Source of the DNA: Lachnospiraceae bacterium
GTDB lineage: Bacteria > Bacillota > Clostridia > Lachnospirales > Lachnospiraceae
Reading direction: 5' to 3'
Assembly: GCA_015056945.1 (NCBI GenBank)
Contig: SVFH01000005.1
Coordinates: 62,001 to 126,000 of the forward strand
DNA: 64,000 nt
Of this stretch, positions 9,882 through 16,779 are shown in pieces. The position numbers and the translations under genes are program-made. The number at the start of each line of letters is the position of its first letter. Positions within the stretch are counted from its first letter, which is position 1. The notes under the pieces were generated by a model that saw only the letters and a list, made by a program, of their open reading frames with translations, was not told the DNA's origin and searched no databases.

Positions 9882-9910
9882 ATTCTATCACAGCATTTTT
9901 CGGATGTCAA
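9882..9910 (-). promoter_or_regulatory. Sigma-A promoter of the thrS T-box leader
   Basis: A minus-strand consensus TTGACA (9910-9905) lies 17 bp from TAGAAT (9887-9882). It starts 10 bp after the stop of the sugar isomerase gene and directs transcription into the T-box. Confidence 0.88.
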
Positions 9911-9920
9911 TGCTCTTTTT

Positions 9921-10751
9921 TTACATCTCACCCAAAGATTTTAGCCACGCCACCGATTCCTGCAATGCTTCAATCGTCTTTGTTTCCAGAACGCATCTTG
10001 CATTCCTTTTATCCGCAAGTGCCAGGCGCTTCTTTAAATCAATCTCGCCATGGCCTAATGCAAGATGATTGCGGGATGGTTTCTCACTTCCGTCATGAAT
10101 ATGAAAATGCGCAATCTTTTCCTGATTCTTAAGAAGAAACGGCTCGTCCTGTTCTCCTACTGATTTGGAATGTCCGATATCCCAAGTAAGAACAAAACAT
10201 TTACTTTCCAGCATACGCGCAATTACCTGCTTCTCATAAGTCCGGAATCCGTCCGTATTCTCGATTGCAATCCTTATATCCGCATCGCCAATCCAGCTTT
10301 CGCAAGCTTCTATAAAGGACAAAAAATGCTCCTTATACACCTCAAAATCACGTTCATACATCTGCACCTTTCGATCCGGCAACGTAATATAGATACCGTG
10401 ATGCATATGCATATTGATGATAAAGGGCTGTTCTTTTTGCCCGTACTTATCTTTCAATCTTACCAGAAGTTTTGCCACCTCTATGGTTCGGCGGACGGTC
10501 TCCAAATATGCCTCTCTGACCAAGGGATTAAAGTCTGCAATATTCAGATTTTCGTCCAAATGAATTGTATAATAAATCCCTGCCGTCTCTGCCATTTGTT
10601 CTAAATAATCAATCTCTTCAAGCCTGTCAATCTGATACTCCGGAAAATTCATATTCAACTCGACAAAGGATAAATCCAATGATTTGCACAGTGCAATATT
10701 TTCTTCCAAAGTTTTATTTTCAATCAATGTAGGCATTCCGAATACTGTCAT
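9921..10751 (-). CDS. Sugar phosphate isomerase/epimerase (xylose isomerase-like TIM barrel)
   Basis: 276 residues, close to the usual family size. Metal-ligand motifs of the AP-endonuclease-2/xylose isomerase-like fold appear in order: IENTDG (Glu), WDIGHSK (Asp/His), HFHIHDG (His), LGHGEID and CVLETKT (Glu). This suggests a divalent-metal isomerase or epimerase acting on a sugar or sugar phosphate; the substrate cannot be told. It starts at ATG 10751 behind AGAGGAGG, which lies inside the last codons of the upstream 83-residue ORF; the two frames overlap by 4 nt. Confidence 0.85.
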   Translation of the reverse strand: MTVFGMPTLIENKTLEENIALCKSLDLSFVELNMNFPEYQIDRLEEIDYLEQMAETAGIYYTIHLDENLNIADFNPLVREAYLETVRRTIEVAKLLVRLKDKYGQKEQPFIINMHMHHGIYITLPDRKVQMYERDFEVYKEHFLSFIEACESWIGDADIRIAIENTDGFRTYEKQVIARMLESKCFVLTWDIGHSKSVGEQDEPFLLKNQEKIAHFHIHDGSEKPSRNHLALGHGEIDLKKRLALADKRNARCVLETKTIEALQESVAWLKSLGEM

Positions 10752-10999
10752 CTAATCACTCCTCCTCTTTGTATTTCAAACAACTTTGACTTATGCTTTG
10801 CACTGTAATTAAGGTATATACCAAAGCAAATCAACGCAATTCCAATGAGTTTAAACGGAATATTCAATATGTCAATTTTTCCAAAATCAAAATAGCCATA
10901 GTATAATATAATGATCCCTATTACAGTAATGATAACTTGTAAAGCAATGATGATAGGACCAACACCAAATAACGGCAGATGTTTCTTTTCTGTTTTCAT
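10748..10999 (-). pseudogene. Truncated N-terminal half of an isoprenylcysteine methyltransferase-like membrane protein
   Basis: 83 residues with two hydrophobic segments (about 12-34 and 47-66). The opening LPLFGVGP and the pattern up to HKSKL resemble the N-terminal membrane part of bacterial ICMT/PEMT-like methyltransferases. The usual catalytic half, with a G-Y-x-x-x-R-N-P motif, is missing. The frame instead ends in RGGVIR, codons that also supply the ribosome-binding site of the sugar isomerase. I read it as a gene cut by a deletion that joined it to the next gene. It has its own ribosome-binding site (AAAGGG), so a small membrane protein may still be made. The family match is from memory of sequence pattern only. 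Confidence 0.55.
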
Positions 11000-11071
11000 T
11001 TTTACTGCCCTTTCTTTTCAGTTCTACATTGTTTCCTGAAATTTTGTTATAGTAAGATTCGCCATCACATA

Positions 11072-11686
11072 CTATATCTTCTTCAAAACAATTACCCTTG
11101 TATAATCACAATGTATATCTTCTTGAATGCTTAGTCCATATCTCTCAAAATATGAATATAAATCCATCTTTATAAATTTGCGATATGTTTTCGGTTCCAA
11201 ATAGTGAATCGGTGCAAATAATATTCTCTTGGATAACTGCTTACTTGGTTCCCATTCTGTTATAATAATTTCTCCACCATCCTTTAAAACCCTGTTTGCT
11301 TCTGTAATAATTTTTACTGCAAGCGCCTCGTCCAGTTCATGTAAAACAAGGGAAATAAGAATTTTATCAAAACAATTGGATTTGAATTTAAGATGAGTCG
11401 CATCCATATGATACAATCTGATATTTTTTAGTCCGTTTTTCCTTATTTTATTTTGAGCCACTTTCAGCATATCTTTCGACAAATCAATTCCTATAATTTT
11501 AGCATTTGTTTTTTCCTTGGCAATAGTAATCGCATTTGTAGCAGTTCCGGTACACACATCAAGAATTTTCTCATTTTCATATATTCTATCCAAAACAGCT
11601 TTTCTCGGACTTTTTTTGAAATTTCTAAAATAGATTACATCTAACAGGTCATAACCTTTAGATATTATTTTATAAAACACCTGCAT
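11072..11686 (-). CDS. Class I SAM-dependent methyltransferase (UbiE-like)
   Basis: 204 residues. The SAM-binding motif I is ILDVCTGTATNAI (about 41-53), followed by the acidic GIDLSKDML and by MDATHLKF, with the post-motif VLHELDE and VLKDGGEIIITEW typical of the UbiE/Coq5 type. The substrate is unknown. It has three cysteines, but not in the pattern I would expect of arsenite methyltransferases. Its start lies within 10 bp of the stop of the membrane methyltransferase upstream, and both follow the ArsR gene, so it is probably in an ArsR-controlled operon. Confidence 0.85.
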   Translation of the reverse strand: MQVFYKIISKGYDLLDVIYFRNFKKSPRKAVLDRIYENEKILDVCTGTATNAITIAKEKTNAKIIGIDLSKDMLKVAQNKIRKNGLKNIRLYHMDATHLKFKSNCFDKILISLVLHELDEALAVKIITEANRVLKDGGEIIITEWEPSKQLSKRILFAPIHYLEPKTYRKFIKMDLYSYFERYGLSIQEDIHCDYTRVIVLKKI

Positions 11687-11691
11687 ATTCT

Positions 11692-12267
11692 TTACCCTTT
11701 TCCAAAATATCTTGATGTATGTTTTTTATATGTGTCGTATTCATCTCCAAACATATGATGCATATGCTTTTCTTCTTGCAATATTTGAAGATGCAACATA
11801 ACAGCCGCCCACACGGAAACCAGCACTAACGGAATATTGAAAAACATAAGGCATATGGAAAGATACAACAAATCAAATCCAACAAATGCCGGATTTCTGC
11901 TGAAGCGGTAGATTCCTTGTGTAATCAGAGTTGTTTTCTCTTCCGGAATTCCTACCCGCCAACTGGTCTTCATTGTAATCGTTGCTAACGCAAAGAAAAT
12001 CACACCAAGGATACCTACCAAAACTCCGACAATTCTGATTTCCGTTACAGGACAATGCTTCACTATAAAAATGCTTCCCACGCCAATAATACATGTCAGC
12101 ACCGTTGCCATGCTCATAATACGTTCAATACGCAATACCTTCTTCGGTTTATTACCGATTCCCATCTGATTTGTTTTAATGGATTGCTTTTTCTGAATCA
12201 CAATTTTCGCAAAATAGAATGTATAAAAAACAAGTAGAATTAATATAGCTATTATCCGAAAAATCAT
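11692..12267 (-). CDS. Isoprenylcysteine carboxyl methyltransferase-like integral membrane methyltransferase
   Basis: 191 residues with about five hydrophobic segments. The C-terminal half has the ICMT/PEMT family signature: TQGIYRFSRNPAF near residues 120-132 and an EEKHMHHMFGDEYDTYKK tail. Family members methylate lipids, prenylcysteines or other small molecules using SAM at the membrane; the bacterial substrates are mostly unknown. The start follows AGGAGG and is 10 bp after the ArsR stop. Confidence 0.85.
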   Translation of the reverse strand: MIFRIIAILILLVFYTFYFAKIVIQKKQSIKTNQMGIGNKPKKVLRIERIMSMATVLTCIIGVGSIFIVKHCPVTEIRIVGVLVGILGVIFFALATITMKTSWRVGIPEEKTTLITQGIYRFSRNPAFVGFDLLYLSICLMFFNIPLVLVSVWAAVMLHLQILQEEKHMHHMFGDEYDTYKKHTSRYFGKG

Positions 12268-12276
12268 TTGTACCTC

Positions 12277-12639
12277 CTAATCCAGCGGACATGTAATCTG
12301 AAAAATCTCTTCGCAGATTTCATGGATATGCTCTGCAACTAAGGTGTCAGCAAGTTTATAATATATTTCTTTTCCCTCACGACGACTTACTATCAGGCCT
12401 GCATTTCTTAGAACCTTCAGGTGATGCGAAACCGCCGGATCACTCATTTCCATTGCTGCTGAGATATTACTTACACATTCTTCACAATGACATAAGAACC
12501 ACAAAATACGAAGCCTCGTTCCATCACTGATTTGCTTAAAAATATCCGCAACCATTCTACATTCGTCTACAGTTGGCAATTTATCAAGAATCTTCCCTTC
12601 ATTTTGACCGTGGTCATGTGGCAAAACATTTCTTTCCAT
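12277..12639 (-). CDS. ArsR/SmtB-family winged-helix repressor, likely metal-responsive
   Basis: 120 residues. The recognition helix region reads SDPAVSHHLKVLRNAGLIVSRREGK, the classic ArsR core, followed by the EIYYKLAD wing. Possible metal ligands are a CHCEEC cluster near the start of the DNA-binding domain, in the position of the alpha-3 site, and an Asp/His/His/Glu set in the last helix (DTLVAEHIHEICEE), in the place of the alpha-5 zinc site of CzrA-type sensors. The N-terminus also has HDHG. It heads a set with two methyltransferases and probably represses its own promoter. Confidence 0.9.
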   Translation of the reverse strand: MERNVLPHDHGQNEGKILDKLPTVDECRMVADIFKQISDGTRLRILWFLCHCEECVSNISAAMEMSDPAVSHHLKVLRNAGLIVSRREGKEIYYKLADTLVAEHIHEICEEIFQITCPLD

Positions 12640-12697
12640 CTTATTTCCTCCTGTTATTCATGTGAACATTTAAGCACTCGTTTAATCGTATGTGTAT

Positions 12698-12726
12698 ATT
12701 TAAACATATATTTAAATGTTTGTCAA
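12698..12726 (-). promoter_or_regulatory. ArsR operon promoter with overlapping operator-like inverted repeat
   Basis: A minus-strand TTGACA (12726-12721) lies 17 bp from a TTAAAT -10 (12703-12698). An imperfect palindrome, AAACAT-8-ATGTTT (12702-12721), fills the spacer, which is where ArsR-family repressors commonly bind. Confidence 0.65.
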
Positions 12727-12757
12727 GTTCATTATTGAAAAAAGGCAGCCTTACGAC

Positions 12758-12785
12758 CGTAATGTGACGTAATGCGAACGTAATG
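12758..12785. repeat. Three helically phased CGTAATG repeats
   Basis: CGTAATG occurs at 12758, 12768 and 12779 (spacing 10 and 11 bp). The last copy runs into the left 61-bp inverted repeat. Two further copies lie at the edges of the right inverted repeat (16478 and 16554). Confidence 0.7.
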
Positions 12786-12842
12786 CAAATCTAATATTTT
12801 TTCATGAATCTAAGATGTTTACACAAAATAATTTACACTCTC
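12782..12842 (+). repeat. 61-bp inverted repeat, left copy
   Basis: This 61-nt segment recurs in inverted orientation at 16484-16544 with a single difference (T versus G at position 35 of the unit). It begins AATGCAAATC and ends TTTACACTCTC, and it lies directly beyond the terminator of the flavodoxin gene. Nothing inside it codes for protein. Confidence 0.95.
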
Positions 12843-12873
12843 AAAAAAAGAGCCGATTAATCATCAGCTCTTT
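12843..12873 (-). terminator. Terminator of the lipase-to-flavodoxin operon
   Basis: On the minus strand AAAGAGC pairs with GCTCTTT around a 13-nt loop, and the T run continues past the stem. It is 35 bp after the flavodoxin stop and abuts the left inverted repeat. Confidence 0.8.
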
Positions 12874-12907
12874 CAATCCATATTCCAACAGTCTTTACGC
12901 TTCTATA

Positions 12908-13405
12908 CTACACTCCCAACATCGCACAAAACTCCGCTATTTTAGCATCATCTTCCGCTTTGACATTAACTTTCGGGTCTATTAAAATAAGCTCTGCCTC
13001 AAAATTTTCAACACCAATAAGCTTTTTCATTTTATTGATGGTTTTATCTGCTCCGCCACCGCCAAAACAGATGACAACCGCAAGTTTCTTATTCTTAATT
13101 TCCGGATTCTCTGTAATGAAAGTTCTGAGCGGAGGTGCAAAAGTACTTGCCCATACCGGTGTCCCCAATATGATTCTGTCATACTTCTCAACATCAAATT
13201 CATACGGCTTTAAGGTCGGTTTTTCTCCCATGACGGCACTTTTACCACCCCAGAAAAACTTTCCTGCCCCTTTGTCCGGATAAGCCTTTTCCGGTTCAAT
13301 TCTTAAGACATCCGTTTCACCGGTTTGCTTTAATTGTTCAGCAATTTTTTCAGCTGTATATTCTGTATTTCCTTCCAATGAATAATAAACGATTGCTGTT
13401 TTCAT
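12908..13405 (-). CDS. Flavodoxin
   Basis: 165 residues. The N-terminal FMN phosphate loop is YSLEGNTEYTA; later loops are LGTPVWASTFAPPL (flavin contact) and CFGGGGADKT. It is most like the flavodoxins encoded beside oxidoreductases in Clostridia, serving as a low-potential one-electron carrier in the cytoplasm. It is the last gene of the operon between the inverted repeats, 47 bp after the radical SAM gene. A flavodoxin is a natural electron donor to radical SAM enzymes, so the pair may work together; that link is inference. Confidence 0.92.
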   Translation of the reverse strand: MKTAIVYYSLEGNTEYTAEKIAEQLKQTGETDVLRIEPEKAYPDKGAGKFFWGGKSAVMGEKPTLKPYEFDVEKYDRIILGTPVWASTFAPPLRTFITENPEIKNKKLAVVICFGGGGADKTINKMKKLIGVENFEAELILIDPKVNVKAEDDAKIAEFCAMLGV

Positions 13406-13452
13406 TCTTTGCTCTCCTCAAAATATGTTTCACTATATTCCCTAAATTTGTT

Positions 13453-14337
13453 TTATTGAAAGATAAAATCTTCTAATGTAATCTGCTTTCCGGCTGCTTT
13501 ATCCTCAAATTCCTGCATGTAAGCAAAAAGCGCCTCACTATCGCAAACGATTCCGTTACGTGCACACTCATCCTTCACCAGTTTCATCAATTTTCTGCTG
13601 TCAGGGGAAGGAATCTCATAAGCGTTCCCATAGGTTCTGATGTACTTCTCTTTCATACCCGGGAAATGCCTGTCCAATTGTTCATAAAAGTATTCTCTGT
13701 CACCTTCCCGCAGGGTAAGTCCGATACCAAACAAAAGAATGCCATACACTTTCGCCTCTTTGCAATAATTCAAAATTCCACGAATATTCTCTTCCGTATC
13801 ATTGATAAAGGGCAATATCGGTGTCATCCAGCATATGGTCGGAATTCCCTCATCACGCAAAATTTTTAAAACTTCAAACCTTTTCTTTGTCGTACATACC
13901 CCCGGTTCGAGAATCCTACATAATTCTTCATCATAAGTCGTCATGGTGATTTGCACGACACATTTTGTTTTGCTGTTAATACTCTTTAGCAGGTCCAAAT
14001 CACGAAGTATTAAATCTGACTTCGTTTGAATCGCGAGGCCGAACCCGTATTCATCAATAAGTTCCAAGCATCTCCTTGTGAGCTTAAGCTCCTTTTCAAT
14101 CGGCAGATACGGATCACTCATAGAACCGGTTCCAATCATGCAACGCTTTCTTTTTCTGCGCAGTGTGTCTTCCAAAAGTTTGGGTGCATTCACCTTAACG
14201 GCAATATCCTCAAAAGCATGATCCATCTGATAACAGGTACTTCTGGCATCGCAATAGATACATCCGTGAAGACACCCTCTGTAAAGGTTCATTCCGTTTT
14301 GCGGACTCAGTATTGATTTTGCAATCATTTCATGCAT
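13453..14337 (-). CDS. Radical SAM protein (Rv2578c/SPL-like group)
   Basis: 294 residues. The cluster-binding motif is GCLHGCIYCDAR (Cys-x3-Cys-x2-Cys, about residues 22-29), unusually near the N-terminus and preceded by LSPQNGMNLYRG, as in the spore-photoproduct-lyase-like and Rv2578c-type radical SAM proteins. Further family pieces are GTGSMSDPYLPIE, IQTKSDLILRD and ITMTTYDEE. It would bind a 4Fe-4S cluster and cleave SAM; the substrate is not evident. It lies between the DUF3021 gene and the flavodoxin gene on the same strand. Confidence 0.88.
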   Translation of the reverse strand: MHEMIAKSILSPQNGMNLYRGCLHGCIYCDARSTCYQMDHAFEDIAVKVNAPKLLEDTLRRKRKRCMIGTGSMSDPYLPIEKELKLTRRCLELIDEYGFGLAIQTKSDLILRDLDLLKSINSKTKCVVQITMTTYDEELCRILEPGVCTTKKRFEVLKILRDEGIPTICWMTPILPFINDTEENIRGILNYCKEAKVYGILLFGIGLTLREGDREYFYEQLDRHFPGMKEKYIRTYGNAYEIPSPDSRKLMKLVKDECARNGIVCDSEALFAYMQEFEDKAAGKQITLEDFIFQ

Positions 14338-14351
14338 AAAATTACCACATC

Positions 14352-14792
14352 CTATTCTTCCACACTCTGCTGAAACTTCACCAGATCCCGTTCCAGTCTC
14401 TTTGCCATCAGAGCGTTCTGTGACCAGCCAATCAGGCTAATCATTACATAAATCACCAGAATACTGACTGCCATTCCCACAAAACTCGGAACACGACCGG
14501 AGAAATCATCTACACCAAAAAAAGCAGCAAACAGCACCAAAAATTCAACCAGAATAAGCTGAATGACTTTTCTTATTAGTAATTCTCCGACTTTTAATTC
14601 TCTTTTGGAATACATGACAATATTGGGCAGGATTCCGAGTAGTCCGTATACCAAAGGAACCATAAAAGCATCATAGCCAACCGACTCTTCCGGCGCCATG
14701 ATAAGCCCCAATACGCATATTGCCACATTAATCAATGTTACCGCTGCAAAAAAAGACCTTAAACAGTCCATCACAAATTCTTTTCCATGCAT
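14352..14792 (-). CDS. DUF3021 four-helix membrane protein, partner of LytTR regulator
   Basis: 146 residues with four hydrophobic segments (about 10-32, 42-60, 72-95 and 105-125) and a charged C-terminal tail, matching the DUF3021 family. In LytTR regulatory systems, a small membrane protein of this kind is encoded next to a LytTR-domain regulator and restrains it. Here the start codon overlaps the stop of the LytTR gene (TAATG), which implies coupled translation. Confidence 0.85.
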   Translation of the reverse strand: MHGKEFVMDCLRSFFAAVTLINVAICVLGLIMAPEESVGYDAFMVPLVYGLLGILPNIVMYSKRELKVGELLIRKVIQLILVEFLVLFAAFFGVDDFSGRVPSFVGMAVSILVIYVMISLIGWSQNALMAKRLERDLVKFQQSVEE

Positions 14793-15238
14793 TAATACGC
14801 ACCACCTTTCAGGGCTCTTCTTAACTCCTGTACATACTTTCTGGAGATAATAATCTCTTCACCGCTTTTTAGAACTGCCGTCAGACGTCCGTTTAACGCA
14901 GGCTTAATCGCTTGTATCTTCATCAAATTCAGAAGCATCGATTTAGATACCCGCAGAAAATATTTCTCCTTCAACAACTCCTCCAGTTCATAGAGTCTCT
15001 GTCTGGTCTCATAAACCTGTTTTGATGTATAGAGAAATGTTCTCTCATCCACCGCTTCAATATAGCAAATATCCGTAACAGGAATTTCATATTGTTTCCC
15101 TTCCTGTACGCCGGTCAACTGCCCGTTTCTGGTCTTTATAAATGTGACAATTTCCCGCACTTCCTCCGTCACTTCGTGACAGCGGATTTCTACCTCTTCC
15201 GATTGTTCCTCTGCGATTTTTCGTATTTTTACCTGCAT
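14792..15238 (-). CDS. LytTR-domain DNA-binding regulator
   Basis: 148 residues with no receiver domain. The C-terminal about 95 residues are a LytTR domain: ICYIEAVDERTFLYT, RLYELEELLKEKYFLRVSKSMLLNL and then SGEEIIISRKYVQELRRAL. The short N-terminal part is charged (Glu-rich). LytTR proteins bind paired direct repeats about two helical turns apart, and such repeats occur upstream of the operon (16445-16475). It is translationally coupled to DUF3021 and probably autoregulates the operon. Confidence 0.92.
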   Translation of the reverse strand: MQVKIRKIAEEQSEEVEIRCHEVTEEVREIVTFIKTRNGQLTGVQEGKQYEIPVTDICYIEAVDERTFLYTSKQVYETRQRLYELEELLKEKYFLRVSKSMLLNLMKIQAIKPALNGRLTAVLKSGEEIIISRKYVQELRRALKGGAY

Positions 15239-15249
15239 CTTTTATCCTT

Positions 15250-16374
15250 CTAATAGCTTTCTTCCAGCACAAATTCTCCTTCGCCTTTCAGATAAAAATC
15301 ATAGTACGAAAGGATAATTTCGTTCATGGTTGCAATACACTCTGTAGCATCTGCTTCTCCCACGCCAAGCATGGACGCCAGTGCCGGTGAGAACAAGGGC
15401 AAATCCGTAAAATTCATATGTCCGCTTCCCACAAAATAAGTATAATGGCTCTCTTTGGCATTTGCAAGAACCACATGATTCACATAAAGATTTCCTGCTT
15501 CTTCCCCTTGCAAATAGTGCTCCTCGTTGCTTAACGCCAACAGGGGAACGGGATATTCTCCCTTATAAAAATCATATGTGCCGTTTTCATAACTGAGTTC
15601 TTCTCCTAACATTGTACCATCGAGGTCAATAACCGCATCAATGTCATCTCTGGTCCTGCCTAATGTTACGCTACTTGCGCCCCCCAAAGAATGCCCCATG
15701 ACGCCTATGGTCTGCGTATCTGTCATAGCTAAAATTGTTTCAATATCACCTGCAACCGTTTCATCCGTTACATACCAATCGGACGGCTGTAACACTCCGG
15801 CTGTCTTTGTTTCTTTTATTGTATCCAATACAAAGTTCATATCAGCCAATCTGACTTCAAGCCATGAATGTAACAATGCAATGATTTCATCCTCCGCCAT
15901 GGTTTCCTCATTCACACGCATGACATCCTGTATAAATGCGGAATTTACGATTATGGTTTTGCCTGTCGTATCCGTTGTAAAAAAAGAATGGTAAGGATGA
16001 TCCAAACTGACTACCACATAGCCGTGACTTGCCAGTTCCATATAGGTAGAGGTATTGCTCTGATAATATCCAAATGCTCCATGCGAGAAAAGAATTAACG
16101 GACAGCTTTCTTCCGTTTCCGTCACAGGATAATAAAAATACACCGGCACTTCACGCTTGGAACCATCTGTTTCAAAAGACTCAATACGGTTGTTATCGAT
16201 AAGAATTGCCGAAGCCTGCGCCACTTCATACGGTCCTGTCGTAGGAAGACCTTCGTAATCCGTAAAAAGAAGCTTGGGGATGAGAATTACTGCAATGACG
16301 ATGAGCAACAGAATGCTTGCAGGAATCATAATTACAAGACGTTTTCGGTTGTGTTTTTTATTGGTATTTTTCAT
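15250..16374 (-). CDS. Membrane-anchored alpha/beta hydrolase, PAF-acetylhydrolase/lipase-like
   Basis: 374 residues from the ATG at 16374, behind AAAGGTG. A basic N-terminus and one membrane segment (about 10-32) anchor it, with the enzyme domain likely outside the cell. The nucleophile elbow is GHSLGGASS, with ILFSHGAFGY as the oxyanion strand, DLDGTM as the likely acid region and GSGHMNF as the likely catalytic His. This order fits platelet-activating-factor acetylhydrolase-like and dienelactone-hydrolase-like esterases. It is the first gene of the five-gene operon and ends 12 bp before the LytTR gene. The substrate (lipid, ester or other) is not known. Confidence 0.85.
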   Translation of the reverse strand: MKNTNKKHNRKRLVIMIPASILLLIVIAVILIPKLLFTDYEGLPTTGPYEVAQASAILIDNNRIESFETDGSKREVPVYFYYPVTETEESCPLILFSHGAFGYYQSNTSTYMELASHGYVVVSLDHPYHSFFTTDTTGKTIIVNSAFIQDVMRVNEETMAEDEIIALLHSWLEVRLADMNFVLDTIKETKTAGVLQPSDWYVTDETVAGDIETILAMTDTQTIGVMGHSLGGASSVTLGRTRDDIDAVIDLDGTMLGEELSYENGTYDFYKGEYPVPLLALSNEEHYLQGEEAGNLYVNHVVLANAKESHYTYFVGSGHMNFTDLPLFSPALASMLGVGEADATECIATMNEIILSYYDFYLKGEGEFVLEESY

Positions 16375-16444
16375 TTCTGTCACCTTTCCTTTCGTTGATA
16401 AGGTGACTGTAAAAGATTTGCCGAAAGATTGCAATACAATATGG

Positions 16445-16475
16445 GGTAAGATGCACAAAGAGACGGTAAGATGCA
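16445..16475 (-). promoter_or_regulatory. Paired 11-bp direct repeats, candidate LytTR operator
   Basis: GGTAAGATGCA (plus strand) occurs exactly at 16445-16455 and 16465-16475, 20 bp start to start, about 70-100 bp upstream of the lipase-like gene. LytTR regulators typically bind paired direct repeats spaced near two helical turns. Assigning it to the LytTR protein of the same operon is inference. Confidence 0.5.
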
Positions 16476-16483
16476 GGCGTAAT

Positions 16484-16544
16484 GAGAGTGTAAATTATTT
16501 TGTGTAAACCTCTTAGATTCATGAAAAAATATTAGATTTGCATT
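16484..16544 (-). repeat. 61-bp inverted repeat, right copy
   Basis: This is the inverted partner of 12782-12842, matching at 60 of 61 positions. It lies 110 bp upstream of the first gene of the operon, so the two copies enclose the five genes with their promoter region and terminator. It begins GAGAGTGTAAATT on the plus strand. Confidence 0.95.
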
Positions 16545-16576
16545 CGTAGGGGACGTAATGTGAATTTTTAAAATAA

Positions 16577-16605
16577 TATAGGGAGCCTAATACAGACTCC
16601 CTATA
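16577..16605 (-). terminator. Probable terminator of ppdK
   Basis: A minus-strand 9-bp perfect stem (TATAGGGAG with CTCCCTATA) and an 11-nt loop are followed by a T-rich tail. It lies about 175 bp after the ppdK stop. The same stretch also holds a perfect 10-bp hairpin at 16731-16754 (CTTATTGAAC/GTTCAATAAG, no T run) and a weaker TCTGGG/CCCAGA hairpin. The ppdK 3' region is therefore structured but codes for nothing I can see. Confidence 0.6.
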
Positions 16606-16779
16606 CAACGTATAGCTTCATTATAATCTTTTCCGGGAAATGAAATGTATTTTGACTATGATAAAGCCTTGCGCTTCGAATCATATAGTCTCTGGGTATT
16701 TCATAAGTCCCCAGAAAACAAGCGGAATCTCTTATTGAACTATCGTTCAATAAGCATCCCTCGCCATAGGCTCGGTTAA

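Noticed and set aside
9686-9931. 81-codon minus-strand frame
   Set aside because: It lies inside the T-box leader and promoter of thrS.
12782-12842. 61-bp repeat called as a named insertion-sequence end
   Set aside because: The end resembles some transposon termini, but there is no transposase and no target-site duplication was found, so no family is assigned.
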